A DNA stretch of 64,000 nt, from NCBI GenBank assembly GCA_002162765.1, contig MAAR01000008.1:116320-180319 (forward strand), written 5' to 3'. The translations under genes were made by a program, and so were the position numbers. Position 1 is the first letter of the stretch. Every line of letters starts with the position of its first letter. Positions 27,404 through 36,231 of this stretch are shown piece after piece. Origin of the DNA: Flavobacteriales bacterium 34_180_T64 (GTDB lineage: Bacteria > Bacteroidota > Bacteroidia > Flavobacteriales > Flavobacteriaceae). The notes below the pieces were generated by a model, which was not told the origin of the DNA, made no database searches, and worked only from the letters and a program-made list of their open reading frames with translations.

Positions 27404-28912
27404 CTAATTAACAGCTTGTGCCTGTTTTATGAGGTTTATTGTAGTTAGATATAAAGGAACATTTTCCATTTTACTTTTAAGCCATGCATAAAAACTCATT
27501 ACGAATATATCCTCACGTTGTACCTCAATCCATTCAAATGAATTTTCTACTTTAATTTTAAAGGCCTTTGAAGTAACTATTTCCGGCTGTTTGTAATAGG
27601 ATTCAATAAGGCTCAAATATGTAATAACACGTTCTTGGTTTATTTGTTTTAAGTGGTTATAATACCTTCGTTTAAAACTCATCAATCTTGATTCTACTAA
27701 ATCAATATGTTGTAATTCTATATGTAATATAATTTCTATGAGATTTTTTTTAAGAACCCATTCTGTTCCAGCCTTTGTAATATACCATTTGTCGCTGTGA
27801 TGAAATTTAGAAAATATATGATGGGCTTTTTTGTGCTCTCCTTTCTGTATGTAAATCATAACGAGACTTAAATAAATATCCAATAAAGATTCAATGTCTG
27901 CGTGTTTTGGGATTTTAAATGATTCTAATAATTGAATGGCTTTATCTTGTTGTAGTGAGTAATTTAAATTTAAGCCTAATAATAAATTGTATTTGAGTTT
28001 GAAGGTGTTATAGTACTTTTTCTGTTTCAATGACATTTGTTTTAGCATCAATTCTAGATAAAACATTGATTCCGTAAATTTCTTGTTTCTGAATAGTGTA
28101 TTTGCTATTATATATAACACCTCAATGTGATAAAAATGTTGGGTATCTTTCGGTTTATAGCTTTCAATAGAGGTGTACATGTTAATTAAAAATGGCTCAA
28201 TTTTCATATAATCATTGGTGACAAAAGCGGAAATACTGATGATAGTCATTAATTGATATAACGATTTAAACGACATAGATTCTGTCAGGCTGATATTGTG
28301 CTCCTTTAAGGTTCGATTTAGAATGGTTTCAAAATCGATAATCTCACCTTTATAGGTGATGTCATTTAGTGTTTGCCTGATTTTGGCATAAACAATATTT
28401 AACTGGTCTTCATGAAAATGATTTTTTTGGTTGTCTTTAAAAGCGGCAATGAGTGCGTTGATATCTACTGCAGGATTTGTATATGCATATTGAATCTTAG
28501 TATGGTAAATCTCGTTTAATATTGAGAATAAATGATGCTCAGAAGCAAGGGTTTCAGCTTTGTCTAGAATTTTGTAAGCTACTTTTGGTTTGTTGTGAAG
28601 CAGAAAGTTTCGAGATGCAATTATATATTTAATTATTTGCATATCAACCGAATTTACTTCTTCCAAATTTACATTAGCAATAAAATCTATTAAGGATTGA
28701 AAGAGTCGTTTTCTCAAGGCATACAATGCGACCTTGTTATCCTTTTTGTAAAGCTTAATGCAGATTTCTTTTGAAGTAAGTTCGTCGTTCACTAATAACT
28801 TGAATAATTGAATGTTCTTTACGTCCTTTCGTTTATTCTTTTTTTCTAAATACGTAACAAATCGGTGTTGTTCTTCAATAGAAAATGTAGAAACAATTGC
28901 ATGTATATTCAT
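27404..28912 (-). CDS. Large helical-repeat (TPR-like) cytoplasmic protein of unknown function
   Basis: 502 residues without signal peptide or membrane segment. The first 90 residues resemble a small helical domain (IEEQHRFVTYLEKKNKR ... ALYALRKRLFQSLIDFI). The rest is a chain of helix pairs typical of TPR-like solenoids (AYKILDKAETLASEHHLF, SMFYLELMLKQMSLKQKKYY, GEHKKAHHIFSKFHH). I do not recognise a named family. It probably acts as a protein-binding scaffold. It is divergent from the small-membrane-protein cluster at 29.1 kb. Confidence 0.8.
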   Translation of the reverse strand: MNIHAIVSTFSIEEQHRFVTYLEKKNKRKDVKNIQLFKLLVNDELTSKEICIKLYKKDNKVALYALRKRLFQSLIDFIANVNLEEVNSVDMQIIKYIIASRNFLLHNKPKVAYKILDKAETLASEHHLFSILNEIYHTKIQYAYTNPAVDINALIAAFKDNQKNHFHEDQLNIVYAKIRQTLNDITYKGEIIDFETILNRTLKEHNISLTESMSFKSLYQLMTIISISAFVTNDYMKIEPFLINMYTSIESYKPKDTQHFYHIEVLYIIANTLFRNKKFTESMFYLELMLKQMSLKQKKYYNTFKLKYNLLLGLNLNYSLQQDKAIQLLESFKIPKHADIESLLDIYLSLVMIYIQKGEHKKAHHIFSKFHHSDKWYITKAGTEWVLKKNLIEIILHIELQHIDLVESRLMSFKRRYYNHLKQINQERVITYLSLIESYYKQPEIVTSKAFKIKVENSFEWIEVQREDIFVMSFYAWLKSKMENVPLYLTTINLIKQAQAVN

Positions 28913-29066
28913 TTTTTAATCGTTAGTAAATTTTTAATTATATTAGTAAATATAATGAGAAGTATTAAATTATATATAATTATATCGTCAGTATTTAATG
29001 ATAATTGTGTTTTAATCATGATTGGATTGTTGCAGATTTGTCCTGTAATCATCAAAACAAAACATC

Positions 29067-29225
29067 ATGAAACATATTATCAAACCCATACTTTTTATAG
29101 CTGCTCTAAGTAGTCTAGTAATTTATTCTGGTGCTATTTCTAATGAAATTATCGAACAGTATAATCACTGTATTTCCTTTATAGCAAATAATACAATTGG
29201 GAGTTCAAAAGTATTAGGTGTTTAG
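29067..29225 (+). CDS. Putative small membrane/secreted peptide (52 aa)
   Basis: Read directly: a 52-codon frame starting MKHIIKPILFIAALSSLVIY, one hydrophobic signal-like helix followed by a short polar tail with a single Cys. It ends one base before the ATG of the next gene (TAGAATG), and similar MK(H)-type starts open later genes of the cluster. The tight spacing supports translation. No family is recognised; it could also be a relic leader. Confidence 0.45.
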   Translation: MKHIIKPILFIAALSSLVIYSGAISNEIIEQYNHCISFIANNTIGSSKVLGV

Positions 29226-29226
29226 A

Positions 29227-29685
29227 ATGAAGCTGAAGCAAGTAAATATGGCATTCATAGTCACAATTGGCGTCTCAGTTGTGGTATTCACTTATCTCGT
29301 GTTCTTGGGATATGATGAAATAAAAACATTCAAAGATGTGATTAAAATTATTGCATCGATTTTATTTCCATTACCTATGCTGTTTTTTGTGCGCTTCATT
29401 CTAATTGAGCATTTTTTACCTCAGAACACCGACGAATATAAATTAAAAAACCAAAAACCAGCAACACTATTATTGATAGCTACTGTTGTGTTCGGGGTTG
29501 CTATTATGCAACTCTTAGAATATGTTACAAATCAAAAGTTAGAGGACAACTTAATCTTTGCGCATCTAATTAATTCAACAACTATAAGCAGTTATGTGCT
29601 CAATTATATATTGTACAATAATTTAAGAGTAAATGGAATATTAAGTGGCGTTTTAATGGCCTTAGCAATCCATGTTTTTGTTTAA
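29227..29685 (+). CDS. Small multi-pass membrane protein, unknown
   Basis: About 152 residues with four predicted hydrophobic segments (about 8-28, 39-60, 82-100, 118-150). I prefer the ATG at 29227 over the upstream GTG at 29218, because the GTG would overlap the preceding small gene and add only three residues. No domain recognised. Followed after 17 bases by the ceramidase-like gene. Confidence 0.72.
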   Translation: MKLKQVNMAFIVTIGVSVVVFTYLVFLGYDEIKTFKDVIKIIASILFPLPMLFFVRFILIEHFLPQNTDEYKLKNQKPATLLLIATVVFGVAIMQLLEYVTNQKLEDNLIFAHLINSTTISSYVLNYILYNNLRVNGILSGVLMALAIHVFV

Positions 29686-29702
29686 TCTACAAATCACAAA
29701 TC

Positions 29703-30482
29703 ATGACAAATATAAGTAGAAATATAAAAAAGGAAACCAGAGGGTATATGCTGTTAATCCTATTAGGAATGCTCGCTATACTAGCTTTGCTTAAGATGAA
29801 TGTTATTAATCAAAATGAAGAGTATCATATGTTTAGCGATGGATATACGCTTTTCAGTATTCCGAATTTTTGGAATGTTATTTCCAATGTGCCTATAGCT
29901 GTTGTTGGTTTTATAGGTTTAATTAAATTGAAATTCAATTTCAAATCTCAATTACAATATTTCATTTTATTCTCAGGCATTATACTTGTTGCTATGGGAT
30001 CTAGCTTTTATCATATGAATCCTAATAGTCAAAGTTTAATTTGGGATAGACTTCCAATGACTGTGGTATTCATGACAATTTGCTCAATTATTATAAGTGA
30101 GTTTATAGATGATAATGCTGGACGTAAAATTTTAATTCCAATACTAATAGTTGGATTGCTTTCCGTTGTGTATTGGTCGATCACAAACGATTTAAGACCT
30201 TATGTTTTTGTGCAATTTTATCCTCTGTTGGTGATACCAATTGTTCTAGTTTGTTTTAAATCGAGATTTAATACTAAGGTGTATTACTGGCTACTTTTAA
30301 TAATTTATGGCCTGGCAAAAATTTTAGAACAGTTCGATGAAGGTGTATATCTAGAGCTAGAAATAATCAGTGGTCATTCATTGAAACATGTGTGTTCTGC
30401 TATTGGTTTAGCATTTTTGCTGATTATATATCAGAAAAGAAAGAAAGGGATTGTACTTGAAACAAAGGAGCTATTAATTTAA
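29703..30482 (+). CDS. CREST-superfamily (alkaline ceramidase-like) membrane protein
   Basis: 259 residues, about seven hydrophobic segments. It shows the metal-hydrolase residues of the alkaline ceramidase/PAQR/Per1 (CREST) superfamily: GSSFYHMNPNS with Ser100 or Ser101 and His104, SLIWDRLPM with Asp115, and GHSLKHV with His225 and His229. Eukaryotic members hydrolyse ceramides using Zn held by such His residues. The bacterial substrate is unknown; flavobacteria contain sphingolipid- and sulfonolipid-like lipids, so a lipid amidase is plausible. Embedded in a cluster of small envelope proteins. Confidence 0.75.
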   Translation: MTNISRNIKKETRGYMLLILLGMLAILALLKMNVINQNEEYHMFSDGYTLFSIPNFWNVISNVPIAVVGFIGLIKLKFNFKSQLQYFILFSGIILVAMGSSFYHMNPNSQSLIWDRLPMTVVFMTICSIIISEFIDDNAGRKILIPILIVGLLSVVYWSITNDLRPYVFVQFYPLLVIPIVLVCFKSRFNTKVYYWLLLIIYGLAKILEQFDEGVYLELEIISGHSLKHVCSAIGLAFLLIIYQKRKKGIVLETKELLI

Positions 30483-30493
30483 TACATAATATC

Positions 30494-30958
30494 ATGAAAC
30501 ATCTAACACTATTAATTGTCTTTACATTATTTATGTCTTGTAATGTTGTAGAAACAGACTCTGAAAGCACAATTAGAGAAAACACCTTTCTTATTGGAAA
30601 ATGGACAGGAAATGGTCATTTTTTAAATATGAATTTTGCCAAGGATATTGGTGAAGTTATTATAGAAGTTGATATAAGAGATGATTATCAAGTTTTTGGG
30701 AAAATTGGAGAAGCAACTTTGAAAAACATGACTATTGAAGAAGCGTCTTATGGTTTTGCTATAAAAGGTGTGCTAAGCTCAAAACTAAAGGAGGATTCTG
30801 AGACAGAAAAGAATCACTTGATAATACTGTTGGTCATAAATGAAGACGATAAAGTAGATGTAAATTCATCCGATGCAAATTTTCACCTAAAAAGCAACTA
30901 TTCTTTTGATTTTGGGATGAAGGTTGGAAGCGTAAATTTAACGAAAGAACATAATTAA
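30494..30958 (+). CDS. Small lipoprotein, unknown
   Basis: 154 residues. Lipobox LFMSC puts the lipidated Cys at about residue 16. The mature part looks like a small beta-barrel or lipocalin-like fold, with GKWTGNGHFLNM at the start and alternating hydrophobic strands. It lies 11 bases after the ceramidase-like gene, so the two are probably co-expressed. No family recognised. Confidence 0.75.
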   Translation: MKHLTLLIVFTLFMSCNVVETDSESTIRENTFLIGKWTGNGHFLNMNFAKDIGEVIIEVDIRDDYQVFGKIGEATLKNMTIEEASYGFAIKGVLSSKLKEDSETEKNHLIILLVINEDDKVDVNSSDANFHLKSNYSFDFGMKVGSVNLTKEHN

Positions 30959-31033
30959 TTACAACGAAATAGCATATAATAATATGATTTCAAAACACAT
31001 AATATAAAGTTTAATCATCAAAAATTAAAAATT

Positions 31034-31516
31034 ATGAATCCAATTATGAATATTCAAAAACCGAAAACGAATTCTACAAAACGTGAATTATTATTCACAT
31101 TTCAATCCATTATTGTAACTGGGCTTTTGGCCTTTACCGCAATTGCTTTTTTTTTCTATAATGATTTGGCAATAGTAAAAGGAATTAAAATCATTTTCGC
31201 GCCATTCTTGTCAGTGGTTCCTTTGCTATTTATATTATCTGTATTAAGAGATTTGCGAAAGGGATTTATGGAAGGTAACTATAGTAAAGATCAAATTATT
31301 AAATTCTGTTTAATTACTGTTGGAATTACGATAGCCTTTACAGGGATTACCTATTTACTTTCTAAAATTGGGGCTTTAGAAATTTTATTGGCTGCAATTA
31401 TTGCGATTCTAAGTACCGTATTCTTCTTAAAAAGTAAAATCAAAGATATAATGGGTATGAGCATTGTTACCGGAATTGCCGAAGGCATAATTATCTATAT
31501 GATCTTTTTGTTTTGA
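31034..31516 (+). CDS. DUF4199-like or unassigned small membrane protein
   Basis: About 160 residues (a second ATG at 31046 would give 156). Four hydrophobic segments (about 23-45, 52-72, 92-115, 120-158) enclose a charged middle loop (LRDLRKGFMEGNYSKDQI). Similar four-helix proteins occur in Bacteroidota, but I cannot name the family with certainty. It closes the small-envelope-protein cluster and is followed by a terminator. Confidence 0.65.
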   Translation: MNPIMNIQKPKTNSTKRELLFTFQSIIVTGLLAFTAIAFFFYNDLAIVKGIKIIFAPFLSVVPLLFILSVLRDLRKGFMEGNYSKDQIIKFCLITVGITIAFTGITYLLSKIGALEILLAAIIAILSTVFFLKSKIKDIMGMSIVTGIAEGIIIYMIFLF

Positions 31517-31538
31517 TGATTGGTTAGTTAGTTAACCC

Positions 31539-31572
31539 AAAACCTCGTAGCTTTTTTGAGTTACGAGGTTTT
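31539..31572 (+). terminator. Rho-independent terminator
   Basis: aaaacctcgta, a 12-base loop, tacgaggtttt: an 11-bp perfect stem 22 bases after the membrane-protein stop at 31516. The loop also contains a T-run. Confidence 0.75.
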
Positions 31573-31588
31573 AAAAACAATATCTTTA
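31556..31588 (+). promoter_or_regulatory. Candidate Bacteroidetes promoter for the DUF2157 gene
   Basis: TTG at 31556-31558, 22-base spacer, TATCTTTA at 31581-31588 (one mismatch to TAnnTTTG). It lies 20 bases before the ATG at 31609 and partly overlaps the preceding terminator. Confidence 0.4.
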
Positions 31589-31608
31589 AACTTAAATACA
31601 GTAATCAC

Positions 31609-32901
31609 ATGAATTCAAAACTCATCAAAGAATTGCCGGAATTGGTAACTAATGAGGTCATATCTGAAGACGTTGCAATAAATATTGAACGGTATTATGC
31701 ATCCAAAACTGAAAATTCATCCAATAGGTTGTTTATGGTTTTTGGTGTTCTAGGATCTTTGCTCATCGGATTAGGCATTATATTAATATTGGCCCATAAC
31801 TGGGATAGTTTTACGAAAACAACTAAAACAATTATTGCGTTTTTGCCTTTAATTATTGGTCAGTTTATAGTAGGGTTTTCAATACTTAATAAAATGAGTC
31901 AGGTTTGGAAGGAATCCTCCGGAACGTTTCTCTTTTTTGCAGTTGGATCCAGTATCGCTTTAGTTAGCCAAATATATAATATACCTGGAGATTTGAGTGA
32001 TTATTTATTGACTTGGATCGTGTTGTGTTTGCCACTTGTGTATTTACTAAAATCAAATGCTCTGGCTATTTTATACATGGTTTTTTTAACCTATTATGCT
32101 ACCGAATTGGGCTATGGTTTTAATACAACAGATAAAACACCTTGGTTGTATTTGGTTGGCGTAGCATTGGTTTTGCCCTATTATATTCAACTTTTAAGGC
32201 ATAATGCAAATACAAATATCACCTCTATATTTAACTGGATACTACCTTTAAGTCTGACGATAGTATTAGGAGCTTTTGTAAAACAAAATGATGAATTTGG
32301 ATTTTTAATGTATATCATCCTTTTTGGCTTATTTTATAATATAGGTAAAGTTCCATTTTTTGATTCACAGAAATTAAGGCGTAATGGGTTTCTCATTTTT
32401 GGCTCATTAGGTACAATCATACTATTATTAAACACAAGCTTTAGATGGATGTGGGAAGATGTATTTAATACGCCCGATTTATTTACTCAAGAATTCTATA
32501 TAGCTTTGGTTTTATTTGTTATAACAGTAATTGTTTTAGCCTATTCTTATTCAAAACATTGGATTAAAGGGTTCAATTTATTCCAATACGTGTTTATTCT
32601 CTTCACAATCTTATTTTTTATTGGGATGTCTAATGAAATCATACCAACATTATTTGTTAACATTATCATTTTCGCTTTAGGGTTAGTGACTGTAAAAATT
32701 GGTACCGATAAATTTCATTTTGGAATATTAAATTATGGATTACTGATTATTACGGCATTAGTAGTATGTCGTTTTTTTGATACTAATATGAGCTATGTTA
32801 TTAGAGGATTGCTTTTTGTTGGCGTCGGATTTGGATTCTTTTTAACAAATTACATCATGCTGAAAAAGCAAAACCCTAGAGTTATTCAACAAGGAAAATA
32901 A
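31609..32901 (+). CDS. DUF2157 multi-pass membrane protein
   Basis: 430 residues. A short cytoplasmic N-terminus (KELPELVTNEVISEDVAINIERYY) is followed by about twelve transmembrane helices, including the DUF2157 block LFMVFGVLGSLLIGLGIILI and ILAHNWDSF. Function unknown. It is followed after 2 bases by a GDYXXLXY protein; these two families are regularly encoded together, which supports both calls and suggests a membrane complex. Confidence 0.88.
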   Translation: MNSKLIKELPELVTNEVISEDVAINIERYYASKTENSSNRLFMVFGVLGSLLIGLGIILILAHNWDSFTKTTKTIIAFLPLIIGQFIVGFSILNKMSQVWKESSGTFLFFAVGSSIALVSQIYNIPGDLSDYLLTWIVLCLPLVYLLKSNALAILYMVFLTYYATELGYGFNTTDKTPWLYLVGVALVLPYYIQLLRHNANTNITSIFNWILPLSLTIVLGAFVKQNDEFGFLMYIILFGLFYNIGKVPFFDSQKLRRNGFLIFGSLGTIILLLNTSFRWMWEDVFNTPDLFTQEFYIALVLFVITVIVLAYSYSKHWIKGFNLFQYVFILFTILFFIGMSNEIIPTLFVNIIIFALGLVTVKIGTDKFHFGILNYGLLIITALVVCRFFDTNMSYVIRGLLFVGVGFGFFLTNYIMLKKQNPRVIQQGK

Positions 32902-32903
32902 TT

Positions 32904-33458
32904 ATGAAAACACTATATATTTTTATCATTTTTATAATTGTAGCAGTCGCTCAATTATATATTCCAGCTCAAATGATTCTGGATCAAGAACAGGTTCTAG
33001 AAACAGGAACTGCATATAAATTTAGAACCCAACCTATTGATCCTTCGGATCCTTTTAGAGGGAAGTATATTACCCTAAACTATGAATTAGATGCGTTTGC
33101 AACCAAGGATTCTGATTGGAAAAGAAACGATGAGGTTTTCGTGTATTTAAAAAAGGATGAATTGGGATTTGCTAAAATTGATAAGTTAAGTAAGCATAAA
33201 TTAGAAAGCGGAAATGACTATGTAATTGCTAAGGTTACTTATTATAATTCTTATAGTGAAATCCTACGATTTAATTATAATTTTGATCGCTTCTATATGA
33301 ATGAGGATAAGGCTTATGATGCCAAAGTAGCACATAGAGAAGCGCAACGCGATTCTTCATCAAATACCACTTATGCTGTTGTATATATTAGCAATGGAAA
33401 TGCGGTTTTAGATAATGTCCTTATTAACGATATTCCAATCTCAAAATTTGTAGAATAG
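32904..33458 (+). CDS. GDYXXLXY-family membrane-anchored protein
   Basis: 184 residues: one N-terminal transmembrane anchor (about 4-22), then a soluble extracytoplasmic domain starting YKFRTQPIDPSDPFRGKYITLNYE in which the family motif region (RGKYITLNYEL) is visible. It is the standard partner of DUF2157 proteins and of unknown function. Start follows the DUF2157 stop by 2 bases. Confidence 0.85.
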   Translation: MKTLYIFIIFIIVAVAQLYIPAQMILDQEQVLETGTAYKFRTQPIDPSDPFRGKYITLNYELDAFATKDSDWKRNDEVFVYLKKDELGFAKIDKLSKHKLESGNDYVIAKVTYYNSYSEILRFNYNFDRFYMNEDKAYDAKVAHREAQRDSSSNTTYAVVYISNGNAVLDNVLINDIPISKFVE

Positions 33459-33474
33459 AAATTAAAAATTTGGT

Positions 33475-33482
33475 TAACTTTG
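33475..33482 (+). promoter_or_regulatory. Candidate -7 box TAACTTTG
   Basis: A perfect TAnnTTTG match 26 bases before the ATG at 33509. The nearest TTG-type -33 (33448-33450) has a 24-base spacer, slightly long. Confidence 0.4.
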
Positions 33483-33508
33483 AGAAAATTAAAAACAAAA
33501 ACTCACTA

Positions 33509-35158
33509 ATGAAAAAACTAGCATTATTATTAATGATTGCTGCATTTATGTTCTCTTGTAAAGAAGAAAAAAAGGAAGTAACGCAAGAGGAAGAAACTAA
33601 GGAAATCGCCCAGAATTCAATGGAAAAAAACTTAAGTAAATATGTCGATGTAAAATTAACAGCTGATGTAAGTAAGCTCACAGATAATGAGCGTAAAATG
33701 ATTCCAATTCTTATCAAAGCCGCTAACATTATGAATGATTTATTTTGGTATGAGTCGTACGGAGATAAAACCGAGTTGTTGAATTCTATTTCGGATGAAG
33801 ATACAAAAGCGTATGTGACTATTAATTATGGGCCTTGGGATCGATTAGACGGAAATACGTCTTTTGTTGAAGGTATTGGTGACAAACCTCTTGGTGCTAA
33901 TTTCTATCCTAAAGATATGACTAAGGAAGAATTTGAAGCAGCTGAAATAGAAGATAAATCAAGTATATATAATTTTGTTCGACGTAATGAAGAAGGAGCG
34001 CTATATTCGATTCCTTATAATGTTCAATTTGGAGAAGCCTTGGCAGAAGTGTCAAATTTACTTCTAGAAGCTGCTAAATTAGCTGAAGATGAAGGCTTGA
34101 AAAAATATTTAAACTTAAGAGCTAAGGCATTAACAGATGATAAGTACCAAGCAAGTGATATGGCTTGGATGGATATGAAAACGAATACCTTAGATATAGT
34201 TATTGGTCCTATCGAAACTTATGAAGACCAACTATTTGGAAATAAAGCCGCACATGAAGGTTACGTGCTAATTAAAGATCAAGAGTGGAGTGGGAAACTT
34301 GCTAGATTTGCAAGCTTTTTACCAGAATTACAATTGGGCTTACCAGTTGATGATGCATACAAAAAAGAAACGCCTGGAACTGACAGCGATTTAAATGCTT
34401 ATGATGTGGTGTTTTATGCTGGAGATTGCAACTCAGGTAGCAAAACAATTGCTATAAATTTGCCAAATGACGAAGAGGTACAATTGGCAAAAGGAACACG
34501 TAGATTACAACTTAAGAATGCAATGCGTGCTAAATTCGATAAGATATTAGTGCCAATTTCTAAAGTGTTAATTGATGAAAGTCAAAGACAACATATTACG
34601 TTTGATGCTTTTTTTGCAAATACAATGTTTCATGAAGTGGCGCATGGTTTAGGTGTAAAAAACACTATTGATGGTCGCAGTACGGTTCGTGCGGCACTCA
34701 AAGAACTTTCAAGTGCTTTAGAAGAAGGTAAAGCCGATGTGTTAGGTTTATATATGGTGCAACAACTTCATGCTAAAGGTGAGATAGAAGGTGATATGAA
34801 AGATTATATGACCACATTTATGGCGAGTATTTTTAGATCTGTGCGATTTGGTGCTTCAAGTGCTCATGGTAAAGCAAATATGATTCGATTTAGTTTCTTT
34901 AAAGAGAAAGGTGCTTTTAAAAGAAATGAAAATGGAACCTATACTGTTAATTATGATAATATGATTGTTGCAATGAAAGATTTATCTGGATTAATCCTTA
35001 AACTTCAAGGTGATGGTGATTATGATGGAGTTGCCGCTTTAGTTAAAGAGAAAGGTGTGATTTCTGAGGAGTTACAGGCTGATTTAGATCGCTTAAGTGA
35101 GGCTAGTATTCCTGTCGATGTAATCTTTGAGCAAGGTATAGAAGTACTGGGCTTGTAG
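33509..35158 (+). CDS. M49 (dipeptidyl-peptidase III)-like zinc peptidase lipoprotein
   Basis: 549 residues from the ATG at 33509. I chose this over the upstream in-frame ATG at 33470 because it begins a clean lipoprotein signal (MKKLALLLMIAAFMFSC). The zinc site is visible as HEVAH (about residue 375) and EEGKADV about 35 residues later, matching the M49 arrangement HExx(G)H...EExxAE/D. The first motif has five residues rather than the six of classical DPP III. Such proteins are often mislabelled as dihydrofolate reductase or Zn-dependent hydrolase. It probably trims peptides in the periplasm or at the outer membrane. Confidence 0.85.
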   Translation: MKKLALLLMIAAFMFSCKEEKKEVTQEEETKEIAQNSMEKNLSKYVDVKLTADVSKLTDNERKMIPILIKAANIMNDLFWYESYGDKTELLNSISDEDTKAYVTINYGPWDRLDGNTSFVEGIGDKPLGANFYPKDMTKEEFEAAEIEDKSSIYNFVRRNEEGALYSIPYNVQFGEALAEVSNLLLEAAKLAEDEGLKKYLNLRAKALTDDKYQASDMAWMDMKTNTLDIVIGPIETYEDQLFGNKAAHEGYVLIKDQEWSGKLARFASFLPELQLGLPVDDAYKKETPGTDSDLNAYDVVFYAGDCNSGSKTIAINLPNDEEVQLAKGTRRLQLKNAMRAKFDKILVPISKVLIDESQRQHITFDAFFANTMFHEVAHGLGVKNTIDGRSTVRAALKELSSALEEGKADVLGLYMVQQLHAKGEIEGDMKDYMTTFMASIFRSVRFGASSAHGKANMIRFSFFKEKGAFKRNENGTYTVNYDNMIVAMKDLSGLILKLQGDGDYDGVAALVKEKGVISEELQADLDRLSEASIPVDVIFEQGIEVLGL

Positions 35159-35227
35159 TTCTAATAAAGGAATAGAGAAATAGTAGAAATTCCCAATTTT
35201 AAGAAAAAATAGTAGTTTCCAAGATTT

Positions 35228-36214
35228 ATGCGCAACCTAACCATCCTGATGTTTTTTACATCCACCATAGCATTTGCCCAATTTGAAGAAGTGGTTGATC
35301 TCGCAGGAGATTTAATTTTACTTACAAATCAATACATAGAGCCAGCCGCAGAAGCAACCATGTACCAAACCTCTGGGGGTTGGTATACAAGTGCGAAAAA
35401 GAAAGAGTTCTGGGATATAGAAGTTTCTCTTCAAGGCAATATGTTATTTATTCCAGGGAAGTCAAAAATCTTTCTGGTGGATGAAAGTCAACTTCAAAAT
35501 TTATCAATTCAAGGAAATGATACCACAGCTTTAATTCCTACTACTTTAGGAGGGGATGAGGTTGTTGTTTTAGAAGGATCAATAAATGGTGACTCTTTTG
35601 AGTTTGATACACCCGAAGGAATTAATGAGTCTACAGTAACCCATTATCAAGTTCAAGCTAGTGTTGGTCTTTGGGAAGGGACCACGTTAATTGCAAGGTA
35701 TTCGCCGAGAGTTAAAATAAACAAGACGCATTATCATATATTTGGAGGAGGCTTGCAGCATAATATATCACAATGGATTCCTGGCTTGAAATCTTCAAGT
35801 TTCAATATAGCTGGCTTGGTATCATACTCTAATTTTTCGGTAGATAACACCTTTTCTGAAGTTGATTTAGCAATCGGGTCATTAAATTCTTTGGTGGTAG
35901 ATGGAGAGTCTTTTATGTTTAATTTAATAGCCTCAAAACAACTACAAAGTTTTAACTTTTCGACTGCGATAGGTGTTGTTAGTACTAATTATAAATATGA
36001 TATAGGAGGGGAAGGAGATATTGTTTTATCTGTTTTACATCAGGCATTAAATGCACTAGATGGAAACAAGACAAACATTAAAGCCGATCTTGGAGTCGAC
36101 TATAATTTTAGAAATTTTTCAGTCAATACAATGCTAACCATTGGGAATTACACCAATTTAATTTTCGGAATTAATTATAATATACGTTCCAAATCGGTTA
36201 AAACCAATGGTTAA
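35228..36214 (+). CDS. DUF6588 family secreted / outer-membrane protein
   Basis: 328 residues with a signal peptide (to about 17, TIAFAQ). It shows the DUF6588 layout: an N-terminal YIEPAAEATMYQTSGGWYTSAK block, then amphipathic beta strands and a barrel-like C-terminus (VDYNFRNFSVNTMLTIGNYTN). Function unknown. It stands alone, convergent with the lipoprotein gene after it (17-base gap, no terminator seen). Confidence 0.82.
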   Translation: MRNLTILMFFTSTIAFAQFEEVVDLAGDLILLTNQYIEPAAEATMYQTSGGWYTSAKKKEFWDIEVSLQGNMLFIPGKSKIFLVDESQLQNLSIQGNDTTALIPTTLGGDEVVVLEGSINGDSFEFDTPEGINESTVTHYQVQASVGLWEGTTLIARYSPRVKINKTHYHIFGGGLQHNISQWIPGLKSSSFNIAGLVSYSNFSVDNTFSEVDLAIGSLNSLVVDGESFMFNLIASKQLQSFNFSTAIGVVSTNYKYDIGGEGDIVLSVLHQALNALDGNKTNIKADLGVDYNFRNFSVNTMLTIGNYTNLIFGINYNIRSKSVKTNG

Positions 36215-36231
36215 TATCCTGTATTATGAGA

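Noticed and set aside
28865..29113. 82-codon + strand frame
   Set aside because: It overlaps the start of the helical-repeat gene on the other strand and has poor composition. The smaller frame at 29067-29225 explains the region better.
29218..29226. GTG start for the membrane protein at 29227
   Set aside because: It adds three residues and overlaps the preceding frame; ATG at 29227 fits better.
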